A stretch of DNA of 64,000 bases from Ifrita kowaldi. Lineage: Eukaryota; Chordata; Aves; Passeriformes; Cinclosomatidae. The position numbers and the translations under genes were made by a program. Below are positions 8,801-19,600 of the stretch, in pieces. The stretch lies in NCBI GenBank assembly GCA_013398055.1, contig VZRS01000339.1, positions 1-64,000 of the forward strand. Reading direction: 5' to 3'. The stretch's first letter is position 1. Each line of letters begins with the position of its first letter. The notes below the pieces were generated by a model. That model did not search any database. It saw only the letters and a program-made list of their open reading frames with translations, and had not been told where the DNA came from.

Positions 8801-11800
8801 TTGGTCACCGGGCCAGTTGCTGACTCCTCCATCTGCACCATCATCACCTGGGATTTCTTGCCGCCCAGAGCAAGGAGAGGGCTCTGGCTCTTCAGCTCTA
8901 CTGGCACTGCTCGGTACACCTCTGATCCTGGCTCTGGTGGGAAGGACTGTGGGAGGCCACCGGCACTCTGCACCCCACCGGTCTGTGCGAGGAGCACGTC
9001 CTTCTTCGCCATCTGGCCCGGCATGCCATACCTTGCAAATTTGGTCTGGGGGGCAGCAGTGGGCTCGGGCTTGCCACTGGCCACCCCACTGGCTCTGACA
9101 GTGGCTGTCTGGACACCCTGCTCCACCTGCTTCACCTGCGCCAAGCACACTGGGCTCCCGGTCCCCTGTCCAAAATCCACACGGCTCTGGAAAGGATCTC
9201 CGTAGACCACAGGTTGCTTGGACTGCGAGAGGATCATGGGAGAGGCGATGGCCAGGCTGGCAGTGCTGGCTGCCGCGATGATGGCGTGGGGCTGCTCCTG
9301 GGCATTGAGGTTGATGATCAAGGGCTGGATGGCCGTGGACTGCCGGTTTGGGATGTGGTCCAGGGTCAGGCAGTACTTCCTGGCCTCGGTGGCCAAGGAC
9401 GTGAGATCCATGCCTTGGTCTGTTATGATGATGGGGGCAGACTTCAGTGCGGTCCGTAAGTCCACAGCGTTGCTGCTTGGCACCTTGGGCCCTGGCTCCA
9501 CCCGGGATGTGCCGGGGATGGAGGAGATGCGGCAGAGGGAGATGTTTTCCGCAGGGAGCGCTCCCCAGCTGTACAGCCCTGTGATGCCGTCGGCAGCTGA
9601 AGTCACGGCAGGTGCTTTCTGGGCATGGTCCTTCACTGGCTGTGCCCTGATGTAGGCACCTGCTGGCTGCTCTGGCTCCGGTGTCTGGGTGTAACCATGT
9701 GCCAGCAGCTGCCGGCTTGGCCTGGTGGGGGACGAAGTGGGAGACGTCAAGGCGCCAGAGCTGACTGGCTTGGTTTGGCTGGCTGCATCGGCCGCCAGTG
9801 TGATCACCATGAAAGGGGAGTCCTGTGAGGAGGCCTGCCGGGTCAGGCGTGGCGAGCCCGCCCGGTGCGGCGTCTGTGTCCCCTGCGCCACCATGGGGGA
9901 AGAAATATCCGGGCCAGCAGCAGCAGCAGAAGGACCCTCATAGGAGAGGATTGGGCTCTGTGTCTGCGTGGAAAACTCTGCCGTGGCCTTTGTGGCGCGG
10001 GTGGGACTCTGTGTGGGGGAGGTGGGTGAGAGCGGAGGGCTGGAGCTCTTGAAGAAGGTGTATGTCTTGGGCAGTGCGGGCTTGCTGTCGCTCGCGGCTG
10101 GGAGCTTCTCCCTGGCTGTCTGCACACTAATCTCCACCGTCCTGGTTCTGCTGGTGTCCTCTGTCTGTGAGCCATAGCTGACAGTGCTCTTTGATGGAAT
10201 GTAGCTTCTCCCAGCTATGGATGGGGCCTCCGGACTTGGTGAGCTGTAGCTCTGCAGCGCACTCCCAGGGCTGCCTGCTGCTGTCGTCACCGTGCTGGTG
10301 CCTTTGCTGTAAGCATAAGGAGTGGTAGTAGCCTTGGATACGGGGCTGGGTGCTGCCGGGGCACTCTGGAGCTTGGCCAGGTCTTGTCCCTCTTTTGCAA
10401 AATGCTGGGTGACGCGGACATCAGGAATAGTCTTGCCGGTGCTGCTGTCGGAGCTGGCGAAGGAGACAGGAGCAGAGAGCTGTGTGGGGCTGGTGCCAGG
10501 GGTGAGCGGGCCACCGTTCTGCTTCAGCAGGTCAGCGTAGGCGCTCTCGGCATTGAGGAAGCGCTTCTCCTGGTATGCCTCCTCGTGCCCCTTCACCTTC
10601 TCACCCTGCTTGAGGGCCAGGTCAAAGGAAGAGGACTGGTGCATCCTGGAGATGCTCTGTGAGGTCTGCAGGATCTCCTCATACACTGCTCCTGCCTTCG
10701 GCAGGGCACTGGTGTAGTCAGGCTGGGAGGGGCGCGTGAGGCCGCCGTCGTACCGGTAATCCTCGCCATATTGATACTCAAAGCCGTTCTGGCCCTCAGT
10801 ACTGCGGTAGCCAACCTGCTGGTAGGTGCTGCTGTAGGAAGAGACTGGCTGGGCCTGCTGGACCTGCTGCTTCTGCATCATCTCTGCTTTCCTCATCATC
10901 TCCTCGTAGGCCTCCTCGGCACTCTTCAGGGGCTTGCTGGTGGGCTGGCTGGCACCACTCTCCACCTTCTCTGTCGGGGAGTACAGTGACATGAAAGTGG
11001 GCAGGTTGTATTCACTGCCTGACTTGTACAGCTTGGAGGCCACAGCGTCAAAGCTCTCCGCTTCTGAGTCAATGGAAGGCGAGTACTCGGAGCAGGAGGA
11101 GCGGTGCAGCTCCTCCATCTCCGCCGCCTGTCGCAGCTCCTCTGTGGGGGAGGCGTCCTCGATGGGGGAGAGATTGCTGGGGGGGGTTTTGGAGCGCTCC
11201 CTCCTCCTCTGGGCCCTCAGCTCCTCCTTGTCGCGCTTCGTCTTGCGCGCTGTGCTCCGGATGCGCTGCTGCTCCACCTCCCGCATCTTCTCCTGCTCCC
11301 GCAGCAGCTCCTCTTCCTCCCGCATCTCCTCCTCCTCAGATGAATCCTCAATGGTGGGCAGCAAGGGGCCGTGTGAGCGATGCCGAGCCTTCCTCTGCTG
11401 CTTCACCTCCTCCAGCCGCTGCCGGCGGCTGGGGCTGCTGTCGCTGTCCTCCTCCAGCGAGGAGATGGAGGTGGGTGAGGTGCCCGAGGTGTAGCTGGGC
11501 GTTGTGGCTGGCAAGGTGGAGGAGTACTCGCCCCGTGAGCGCTCCTCGGGGGAGCCTGTCAGGCTCTCCATCTCCAGCTCGGGTTCCCGGTCCAGGCTGG
11601 TATCTGGCTCCTGGGCAATCTCCATCTCCCGGCCGTAGCCAGTTGTGCTGTTCAACTCGATGGTCTTGAATCGCCGTAGCCCACCTTGGGCTGTGCTCAA
11701 GTCATCACCTTCCACTGCCTCCACCTCCTTGCTCTCCTCTGTGTACATGCTGCTGGCACCGTGCGGCAGGCGCCGCTTGGCCGACACTGCCTCTTTGCCC

Positions 11801-12456
11801 TTCTCTGCCTCGGTCTTCTGCCCAGCTTTGGGGATGCTGTACTTAGTGCGCCCATAGCCTTCCTCCTCCTCCTCGAGGTTGTCCTCCTCAGCACTCATCT
11901 CCAGGATCTGTCTCCGCATGAACTCCTCATCGGTCACCTCTGCCTCCTGGCCCTTGGTCCGGGGGGGCACTGGGGAGAAGCCCCCCTCACTGCTGTCCTC
12001 CACATAGTCATGCCGCAGCTTGCTGCCAAACTCATCTGAGGACTCCGCACTCTCCCGACGCTCCCGTTGGTTGTCCCACTCCTCATCCTCCTCCAGGATG
12101 TCCTCCAGCTCCTCGTCCGAGTCGAAGGCTTCGGGGGTGATGGAGAGGTACCGTGGCCGCTGCTGTTGCCGCTGGTCCTCCTGTGCCTCTGTACGGCTCT
12201 TGCTACGCTCGGGGGACTCTGTCGGTGCGCCCCGGCCTTCCAGGAGAGGCCGCATGCTGCTCTCCAGCTTGGTGAGCTCAGAGGGGCTGGGGGGGCTCTG
12301 CCCGGCCAGCCCGGTGCTGCTCAGCTTCTCCTCCTCCTGCTGCACCAGGCCGGTGATCTCACTCTGTGAGCTGGAGATGCCGTCGGAGGAGTAGCCGGTG
12401 TCGCTGAGGCTCTGGGGGCTGCGGGACAGGTCCGGGGGGTAAGGCTTGCTCCCGTC
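5818..12456 (-). CDS. BSN: Bassoon giant central exon (2,213 codons)
   Basis: Acceptor TTGCCTGCAG ends at 12457 and the exon opens DGSKPYPPDL, followed by the conserved LSDTGYSSDGISSS stretch shared with Piccolo. It runs open for 6,639 nt to LPSSQ at donor CAG/GTATGT (5818), phase 0 at both ends. Seen inside: acidic and Ser-rich N-terminal part; several QT motifs at about 10184-9680 and 9130-9089 (STQTQ, GTQTP, YTQTP and others); a charged Gln/Glu/Arg/Leu coiled coil at about 7375-7017; then repeated SVQTDEED-type motifs at about 6720-6450. Bassoon is known to bind dynein light chains through TQT motifs and to self-associate through coiled coils. The single huge exon and these motifs match vertebrate BSN. 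Open frames on the opposite strand here are shadows of high GC. Confidence 0.98.
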
Positions 12457-13602
12457 CTGCAGGCAAGGAAGAACACAGAGTCAGATCCAGGCAGCTCCAG
12501 AGCTGCTGCTCCTACTTCCCCTCAAACCCTCTCCCAAGGAGCACACAGAAAGTCTGGGCATCACTGTGAGCCAGCCCAGAACAAAGGCTGGGGGCTGCCC
12601 TGTGTCCCCTGGTTCAGTGGCACACCAGCAACTTGTCTGTGCTAACAAAGGCAGGTGAGAGGGTGTGCTGCAAGCAGGGGATGGTACAGCAAATGGCCCC
12701 GGGGTAAAGACATTGGAATAAATATGTTTGAAAAACTGGGCCCCCAGCACCCAAGGCACCCTTCAGAAGCAGGGCTGGCCCCAGGATCCTCGCTAGATGC
12801 CAGCAGAAATAAACAGCCCCCTTTAATTGGCTTGACAATTAAGCAGTGTGGGGGACAAGCCTCTGAGCCATGGGGACTGTGCATCACACCCAGCCCCGGC
12901 ACTACTGGCAGGACCTGTCACCCTGCCAGCACAGAGGCACCACAGACCACTTTTATTCTGGGGGCACAAGGAGCCTCTTCCCTGGGGGCTGCACAGCAGT
13001 GAGAGGGGCAGACATTCCCTCCTGGCTGCTGGGGACCTTCTGCCATGTCCCCTCCCCATGGGGGGCTCTGCTGGCTGCTGCTGGGATGGGTGCTCCTAGG
13101 GGAACACCATCCCAAGGCAGCCAAATGTTTCTCCAAATTGTTTTGAATTTTAGAAAAGGTGGGATGAAGAGCTTGAAAAACACCTACTGCTGCAACCTGG
13201 AATGTTGGAAAATGAGTTTTCCATTTGACAACAAATCCCATCTACCCTTATATTATTTTAAAAGAAATCCAAAGGCCAGAGATGACCTGAACTATCGCAT
13301 TATGCCCAAATTGAGGTAATCCCAATAAAAAGAAGGCAAATACCAGCATGCTGCCATGGAGCCTGTGAAGGTCCTAAGGCATTTGGGAATGCTGAGACAG
13401 CAGTGTTTGGAGCTCAGTGTTCCCCAATAAATCATTTCCTGGGGCAAACAGCCTTGATGACATGGTTTGTGCTCTACCTTGGAATAATCTTCCCCATTTG
13501 TGGGCACAACAACTGGCTGAGGCACAGCTCAGTACCACGCCAGCCTGGGGCAGGATGTGGTGCCCAGAGATGCTCAGAGCTGGATGCACTCTGAGAGCTC
13601 AC
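12457..13602 (-). other. BSN: BSN intron (1,146 nt)
   Basis: GT-AG intron between the Pro/Lys linker exon and the giant exon. Mixed composition, with an AT-rich stretch at about 13130-13340. No repeat or gene recognised. Confidence 0.88.
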
Positions 13603-14067
13603 CTCCTGCTCCTTCGCCCGCGGTGCCTCGGGCAGTGCCCGGCTCTCCTTGCTCTCCACCTCTGGTTTGGGGGTGATGCTCTTCCCCTTCGGAGCAATGC
13701 TCTCAGGAGCTCTGGAAGGCTCCGGGGCAGCTTTGGGTGGGGGCTTTTCCTCTGCTGGCACCGGGGGCTTCTTTTCTGCTGGCGGTGGGGGCTTCTTCTC
13801 CGCTGGGGCAGGGCTCGGGGTCTTGCTCTGCTCGGCAGCCCGGAGGCTCCTGGCGGGCGAGGCTTGCTGCTCGGGGGGTGCCGCCGGCTCGGCGGGCGCG
13901 GGTGCCGGCGTGGGCGCTCTCTGCTGCTGCCCGGTGGCGAGCGGCTGGTGCCGCGGGGAGCCGGTGGATGGCGGCTTTGGGGTAGGCAGTGGCATCGGGG
14001 CAGGGTCGCCGAGGCTGCCTTCAAGCAGCCGCTGAGTTTGGCAGTTCAAGCACAGCCATTCGTTCTT
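13603..14067 (-). CDS. BSN: Bassoon coding exon: last Cys pair of zinc finger 2 and Pro/Lys-rich linker
   Basis: The exon has 155 codons and is phase 0 at both ends. Acceptor TTTTGCAG ends at 14068; the exon starts KNEWLCLNCQTQRLLEG, which supplies the CxxC that completes zinc finger 2. The rest is a disordered Pro/Ala/Lys-rich linker with imperfect repeats of PAEKKPPP. It ends RAKEQE at donor GAG/GTGAGC (13603). The match to the start of the preceding exon (NEWLCLNC versus KEWLCLNC, with 23 identical bases) marks the two fingers as an internal duplication. The intron between the two halves of finger 2 is 27.7 kb, the longest complete intron in the window. Confidence 0.95.
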
Positions 14068-15133
14068 CTGCAAAAGAATGGAAGGAAAAGTCCTGTTGAA
14101 ATTCTGGGAGTTTCATTCCAGCAGGAATCTCAGGGAGGAGCTCTGCTGATGGGACATGTGGCAATAGTGCAGAGGACTCGGCCCACCCAAACCAAATAAC
14201 TGGCCGTGGAGGGGCATGCAGCATCACAGCCATAGCCTGCAAACCATCCACATCCAGCTTCAACCCACCCCTACCCGTGTCCAGAACCCAGAGATGTCCA
14301 GCCAGAAGGACCATGGCTGCGGCACAGGGATTGCACACTCTCCCCCATGATCTCTCAGCATCAGCAGCTCTTTCATTCTTCAGCCTTGCGGTATTTCGGC
14401 TTTAAGCGAAATTAAACAATCAAAGGCAGATTACTACCGTAGCTTAACACTTCTCAGCTCCATATAGCTCCTCTCTCGCTCTGATGTGTTTTCTTTGATA
14501 CAATAAAGGTTTAATAGCATAATCATAACACGGCTCTTTTTTTCTAGGTTAACAAAAATACTGGGTACACAAGTGCACCAAAATTTCCCAAAGATATTAC
14601 CCAAAGTACACGCTGTGCAAGAAAAGAACAAGACAATCTCGTCTAGTGAAATTCTCAGCAAGAGCTGTCGTTTTATGGCCTGGAAAAAGCAGAGGCAAGC
14701 GGGGCTGTGAGTGGCAGAGAGCCCGCAGGGCTACAGCAGGGGCTCTGCATTAAGAGATCAGAAGTGCTTTCCTCCCCCGGGTCGCCCAAGGGCTATTTTT
14801 ACCCTCCCAGGAATGTCCAGGAATAGGGGCCTGACATTTCTTTCCCTTTAGATGTTTCAGCATCTTAAATCTTTTCAGTTTTGCTCCTAACAGCACAATA
14901 TGCTCCAGGTTCTTTCCCCAGACTTCTCCTTTGCTGATCCATGGCTCCCAGAGCTCAGGGTGGCCAACCTCAAGGGGTGGCTGGCCCTGAGGAGCTGTCA
15001 TACTGTCAGAGAGGTGGTCTTGGTCTTCAGCTGGACCAGCCTGGGGCCAGGGCTGTGAGCCAGCTGTGTCACCTGGGGCCCCAGAGGCCATGATCTGCCT
15101 GGAGAAGATGAGGTTCATCAAAATGACATTGAG
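14068..15133 (-). other. BSN: BSN large intron, part next to the zinc-finger 2 exon
   Basis: No gene seen. About 14380-14680 is AT-rich yet keeps scattered CpGs (GCGGTATTTCGG, TAAGCGAAATT, ACCGTAGC), the look of a candidate conserved non-coding element. The remainder is ordinary intronic sequence. Confidence 0.6.
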
Positions 15134-15405
15134 GAAACAGCCTCAGGTTGTGCTAGAGGAGGTTTAGATTGAGTATTAGGAAAAATTTCTTCACGGAAAG
15201 GGTTGTTGAGCACTGGAAGAGGCTGCCCAGGGAAGCGGTGGAGTCACCATCCCTGAAGGGATTTAAAAGATGTGTAGATGTGGTGCTTAGGGACAGAATT
15301 TAGTGGTGGGCTTGGCAGTGCTGGAGTAACATTTGGACTCCATGAGCTTAAGGGTCTTTTCCAACCTAAACAGTTCCATGATTCTAATCTGTGACTCTAA
15401 ATCCC
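15134..15405 (+). mobile_element. CR1 LINE 3' fragment
   Basis: The sequence follows the avian CR1 3' consensus: GAGGTTTAGATTGAGTATTAGG, TTTCTTCACGGAAAGGGTTG, GGCTGCCCAGGGAAG, TGGAGTCACCATCCCTG, GGTCTTTTCCAACCTAAAC and a decayed ATGATTCTA tail. About 270 bp, truncated at the 5' end as usual. Sense orientation on the plus strand, antisense to BSN. Confidence 0.92.
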
Positions 15406-16521
15406 ACACATATGGGACAGCAGCACTGTGATAGCCTTGTCACCTGCATCCCAGGAGTCTCCAGGTTATGACGAGATGCTGAAGACACCTTGCAGCTGGT
15501 GGTGGCCAGGAGGAGCAGGGCTTTCCCACAGACCCTTCTTCATTCCTGCAGCAATCCAGCCCAGGAGCAGCCATCTGGCCTACGCTCTCCAGGGAGCAGA
15601 AGGGCAGGAGGGCTGCTCCTGCAGGGAATGGGCAGGTGTAAAACATCCTCCCACCCTCAGCAACCCTGCAGCAGCCCCTGCTCTTCACACAAACATCTTA
15701 AGAATACATTAGGGCTTTGGAGGGCCATTAAAAAAATCCCTTTCAGCACGGTAATATTTAATTACTGCTTAATCAAAGAGAAAGTCTAATTAAGGGGCAA
15801 GTGGAGCCTATTGTATCTTAATGATTGCATTTGTCTTCTTTTATTTCAGAACTCGTTCCCGTTCCCATGCCTCTGAATCAGATCTGCTCACCCCACTCCG
15901 TTGTGTAATTATTCCAGACTGCAGAAGGAAATGTGATTGTGTGACACAAATTGAAACCATGCCTCATGGAAATATGCAGCCTTTCATTTTTCGTTCAGGA
16001 ATCCCATTTTTCTTCGCCAGAGCTCCCTCCCTGATGCACACAGTGAGGGGAGGGCACGATGCACAAGGGATGGGTTGGATGTGCCAGGGCAAAGCTCAGC
16101 TCAGCTCCTGCCCATACCTGTCTGCCACACCATCACACCAGCTCCCAGCATGGTCCTGAAGGAGCCAGAGGAAATCAGCTTGCCTTGAACCCAGCCTGCC
16201 TCACTCAGATCCTTTACACTCTCTGAATGGGGCATTGCATATCCTCATGATGTCCCAACCTGCCAGACTGGTGACTGGGGAGCTCTGCATATGTGATGGG
16301 CTCAACTGCTTTTGCCCTTCCAGGGAAAAATTCAAGCCCAGAAAGACCATGGAAGGCAAACACTGGCCACCAGGTAGCAACTGCAGATGCTGAGTGCCAA
16401 TCAGGTCCCATTCAAGGAGCCTGTGGAGAGGGAGGCGTCACTGCTGGTGTGATTTCATCAGCATGAGCCGTAGGGGTCTTCCCCAACCAGACGAGCACAG
16501 TACTAATCTATTCCATGGGGA
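15406..16521. other. BSN large intron segment
   Basis: No gene or clear repeat. AT-rich segment about 15700-16020. The region just before 16522 may be a decayed extension of the following CR1. Confidence 0.6.
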
Positions 16522-16665
16522 TTCCTGTCCCTGGAAGTGTTCATGGTCAGGATGGATGGGGCTTTCAGCAACCTCGTCTAGTGGAAGGTGACCCTGCCCA
16601 TGGCAGAGGGTTTGGAATGAGATGAAGGTCCCTTTCAACCCAAACCATTCTATGATTCTGTGATC
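16522..16665 (+). mobile_element. CR1 LINE 3' fragment
   Basis: CR1 landmarks in order: CCTGTCCCTGGAAGTGTTCA, GGATGGATGGGGCTTTCAGC, CTAGTGGAAGGTGACCCTGC, CCATGGCAGAGGGTTTGGAA and CAACCCAAACCATTCTATGA with a short ATTCTGTGAT tail. Plus-strand orientation. Confidence 0.93.
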
Positions 16666-19600
16666 TGACGCCTCTGCAGGTTGGTCTGAGCCTCCTCCCT
16701 GAGGTTCCTCCCAGCTGTGGCTCTGCAGCCATTCCTCTTGGCAGCTGCCCCAGTTTGAGCAGCTCACCCTGCCATCCTACTCTCATAGATGTGACAGCTC
16801 GACTCTTCATGGGACTGCACTGGGAAGTGGCTAAGGGAACAATCTCTGTTAAAAATAGCTCTGCCAAAAAGATTGTAGAGCTCCGCTCTGAAATGCCCCT
16901 TGTCTTTCAAAGCAGGCAGGAAGTCCTGGGAAGGCAGGAACCAAGAAAGGGCAGGCAGAGGGGGTCCTTGGGCTTTGCCAGCTGTGAGAGGTGCCAGCCA
17001 AGCCCCAGAGATGCTCAAAATGGGAGACTGGCATATGCTGAGTTTGCATTTTCTCTCACTGGCTTTTCCTTCAGCACCTCTGGGGTCTTCCATACTGAAG
17101 AGACCCTGCTGGCAATCCAGCACCCTGCCCTTCAGTCCGAACCCCTGTGGAAAATCACAGTGTGGTCATGGCAGAAAAGTAGCAAAGGGATAACTGAATT
17201 TTCCCGAGCTGTGGGAGAGCCCCAGCCCTGTCACAGCCACGTGGAGCTGTGTGTGAGCACAGACCATGCTGCAGCAGCCAGTGCAGCATTTGCCATCACA
17301 GCTCGCGCTGGCTGCAGTGAGCGCCCCAGCAGCAGCAGCAGCTGTGAGCTGCCCAGCTCCCACATGCACGTGAGGGAGAGAGAAATCCTGCCCGCGGCAG
17401 CTGTGGGAAGGTGGAGGCAAGCAAAGCTGCCCATGCCAGTGGGAATGCCTCTGGTAAATCATTCTGAGCTCTTGGTTCCATCTCTAAGAGACCTCCGCAG
17501 CCCCAGCAACCCCAGCACTGACACCTGTCATGTGTCTGGGGGCTAAATCCCAGGGGGTCTGTGAGGATGCTGAAGCTGAGGCACCTGCCAGCCTTGTGCC
17601 AGTGCCGCACGCTTTGCTGGTGACAAATGATCCATCCCTCTCCCGCAGCGTTATCAGCTCGGTGTTTGGTTATCCCACAGCACCTCTGCTCCCTCTCAGA
17701 GGGACTGGCTCTGAAGCAGCTTCCTCCTCCATATAACTTGGCCTCAGGCACTTCCCAGAGTACACGGCCAAGGGGATTAAGCTGCCCCTGAGAAAAATGC
17801 AAACATTGGAGGAGCGACTGCTTTGCTAACAGCTTGTAAATCCCCATTGAGATTAACCAGATCCCACGAAGATAATAATAATTAGGCTGTATTTAGTGCT
17901 TTACATGTCCAAACCCCTGGATGCCCAAGAAGCCAGGGTGCCCCTCGCTGGCGCAGGAAGTGGGTAAGGAGCTTATGGCAAAGGCACGGCAGCTTCCGTC
18001 TGAGTCTCCACTTAAAAATGCTGGAAACCTCGGCCCTGATCAGGATTGGGATGGGGCCTTGCCTGGCACTGAGGTTTGCTGCCTTAGAACCGCTGTGGTG
18101 GTGGGCATGGCGGGGGTTTAATCATGTGGAGCACAGGTTATGGGGAACTGGGGCTGATGAAGGCTGTGGCACACAGGGAAGATGGGCAGCACTGCTGGGA
18201 TGCAGAGCGGGCTCCAGACAGAGGAAAGCATCAATAATTAACAAGAGGGATGAAACCAAAGTGCGCCTGAGATGCCATCTGAAATGAAGAGGCGCTGGCA
18301 TGGCAGGGCACACTGGAACACAGCCAGCCAGAGGCAGGGGGGTGAGGCTGCTGGGGGCTGCCCAGCCCAGCTGGTTATCAGCTTACAGCCTTTGAGGGTC
18401 ACTGCCCTGATTCCTCAGGCTCCCTGCTTTCCTTGCCTCCAAAGCACTGGGATTTGCAGCAGAGTTACAGAAAAAGTGGGTTTCTGGAGAGACAACCAGT
18501 GCTGGTGTGGTCACAAGAGGCAGGATAGAGCCCTGGGTTCAGAACATGAGGGAGTGAGGGAAGGCAGCTTTGTTTAAGGCATCGTACCTAAGTGGGAATG
18601 ACCATCCCAGTTTTCACTTGTGCACCATGCGAGTGGCATCAGGGGATGCTGGATTTGGCCACAATTCCTGCCAGCTCTGCTGAAAGGGCGGCAAGTGCTG
18701 TGCCCATGGCTGCCCGTGCTCCCTCCTGGGGGGAGTGGCAGGGTGGGTGATATGTGGGGTCAGCACTGGGGGCTGCAGGGACGGGGGTGTGCCCGGCCTC
18801 CCCAGAGCTCCAGAGCTGGCTGGCAGGTGGCCACAGCCACGCTCGCCAACCTCCACCGGGTCTTACCCTGCAATTGCTTTAATTCACTAATGGGCAACAA
18901 CAAAACTGTAATTAACTAAAATAGAAGTCTTCCTGCATAATTCTGGTCAACATTACCACTTGGCAAGTTAATTAAATGCTGAATTCCCCCAGTGCCACTG
19001 GTTTTTCTAATGATGGAGCCAGAGAACTTCAGCATCACAATTACACATGAATCCTCTGTTCAGTGACTTGGAGGTCTGAGAGGCTTGGTGGGAACCAGTG
19101 GTGCCAGAAGCTTCCCAGCTTCCCCAGCTAGCTGCTGGCTACCAGTCCCACCATCCCCATTAGCCCCTAGGCCCCTAGGCTCAACCTCTCCAGTGCCTGG
19201 AAGATGCTCAGCCATGGTCTTCATCCTCACACAAACTGCTCCCCACAATCTCACCCCTCGGACTCTGCCCAGTTACTTATGCTCTACAGCACTATTTTAC
19301 ACAATCAAAACAGTATCTATTAAAATACTGGGACAAAAATCTGTACAAAATAAGATAAGCAGAATGAGGTACAAGTATCTCGCAAGCCAGATCTCATCTC
19401 CCAGCATTAAATGCAGTGAATCTCACCAGAATATTTCATTTATTTGCTGACAAGTACTGTGCAGGGCTCATCACTGTGACAGATGGATGCCTGGAAAATA
19501 TGGAAAACACTTCTGGTATCTGAATCAAGATCCAAATTAATAAGAACCTCATAAAATCACTTCCCAAGCCCTCTCCTCAGCCCCGCTTGCAGGAAAGCTC

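Noticed and set aside
17070..17078. Left half of a REST/NRSF site (TTCAGCACC)
   Set aside because: The right half does not match the GGACAG consensus at the needed spacing.
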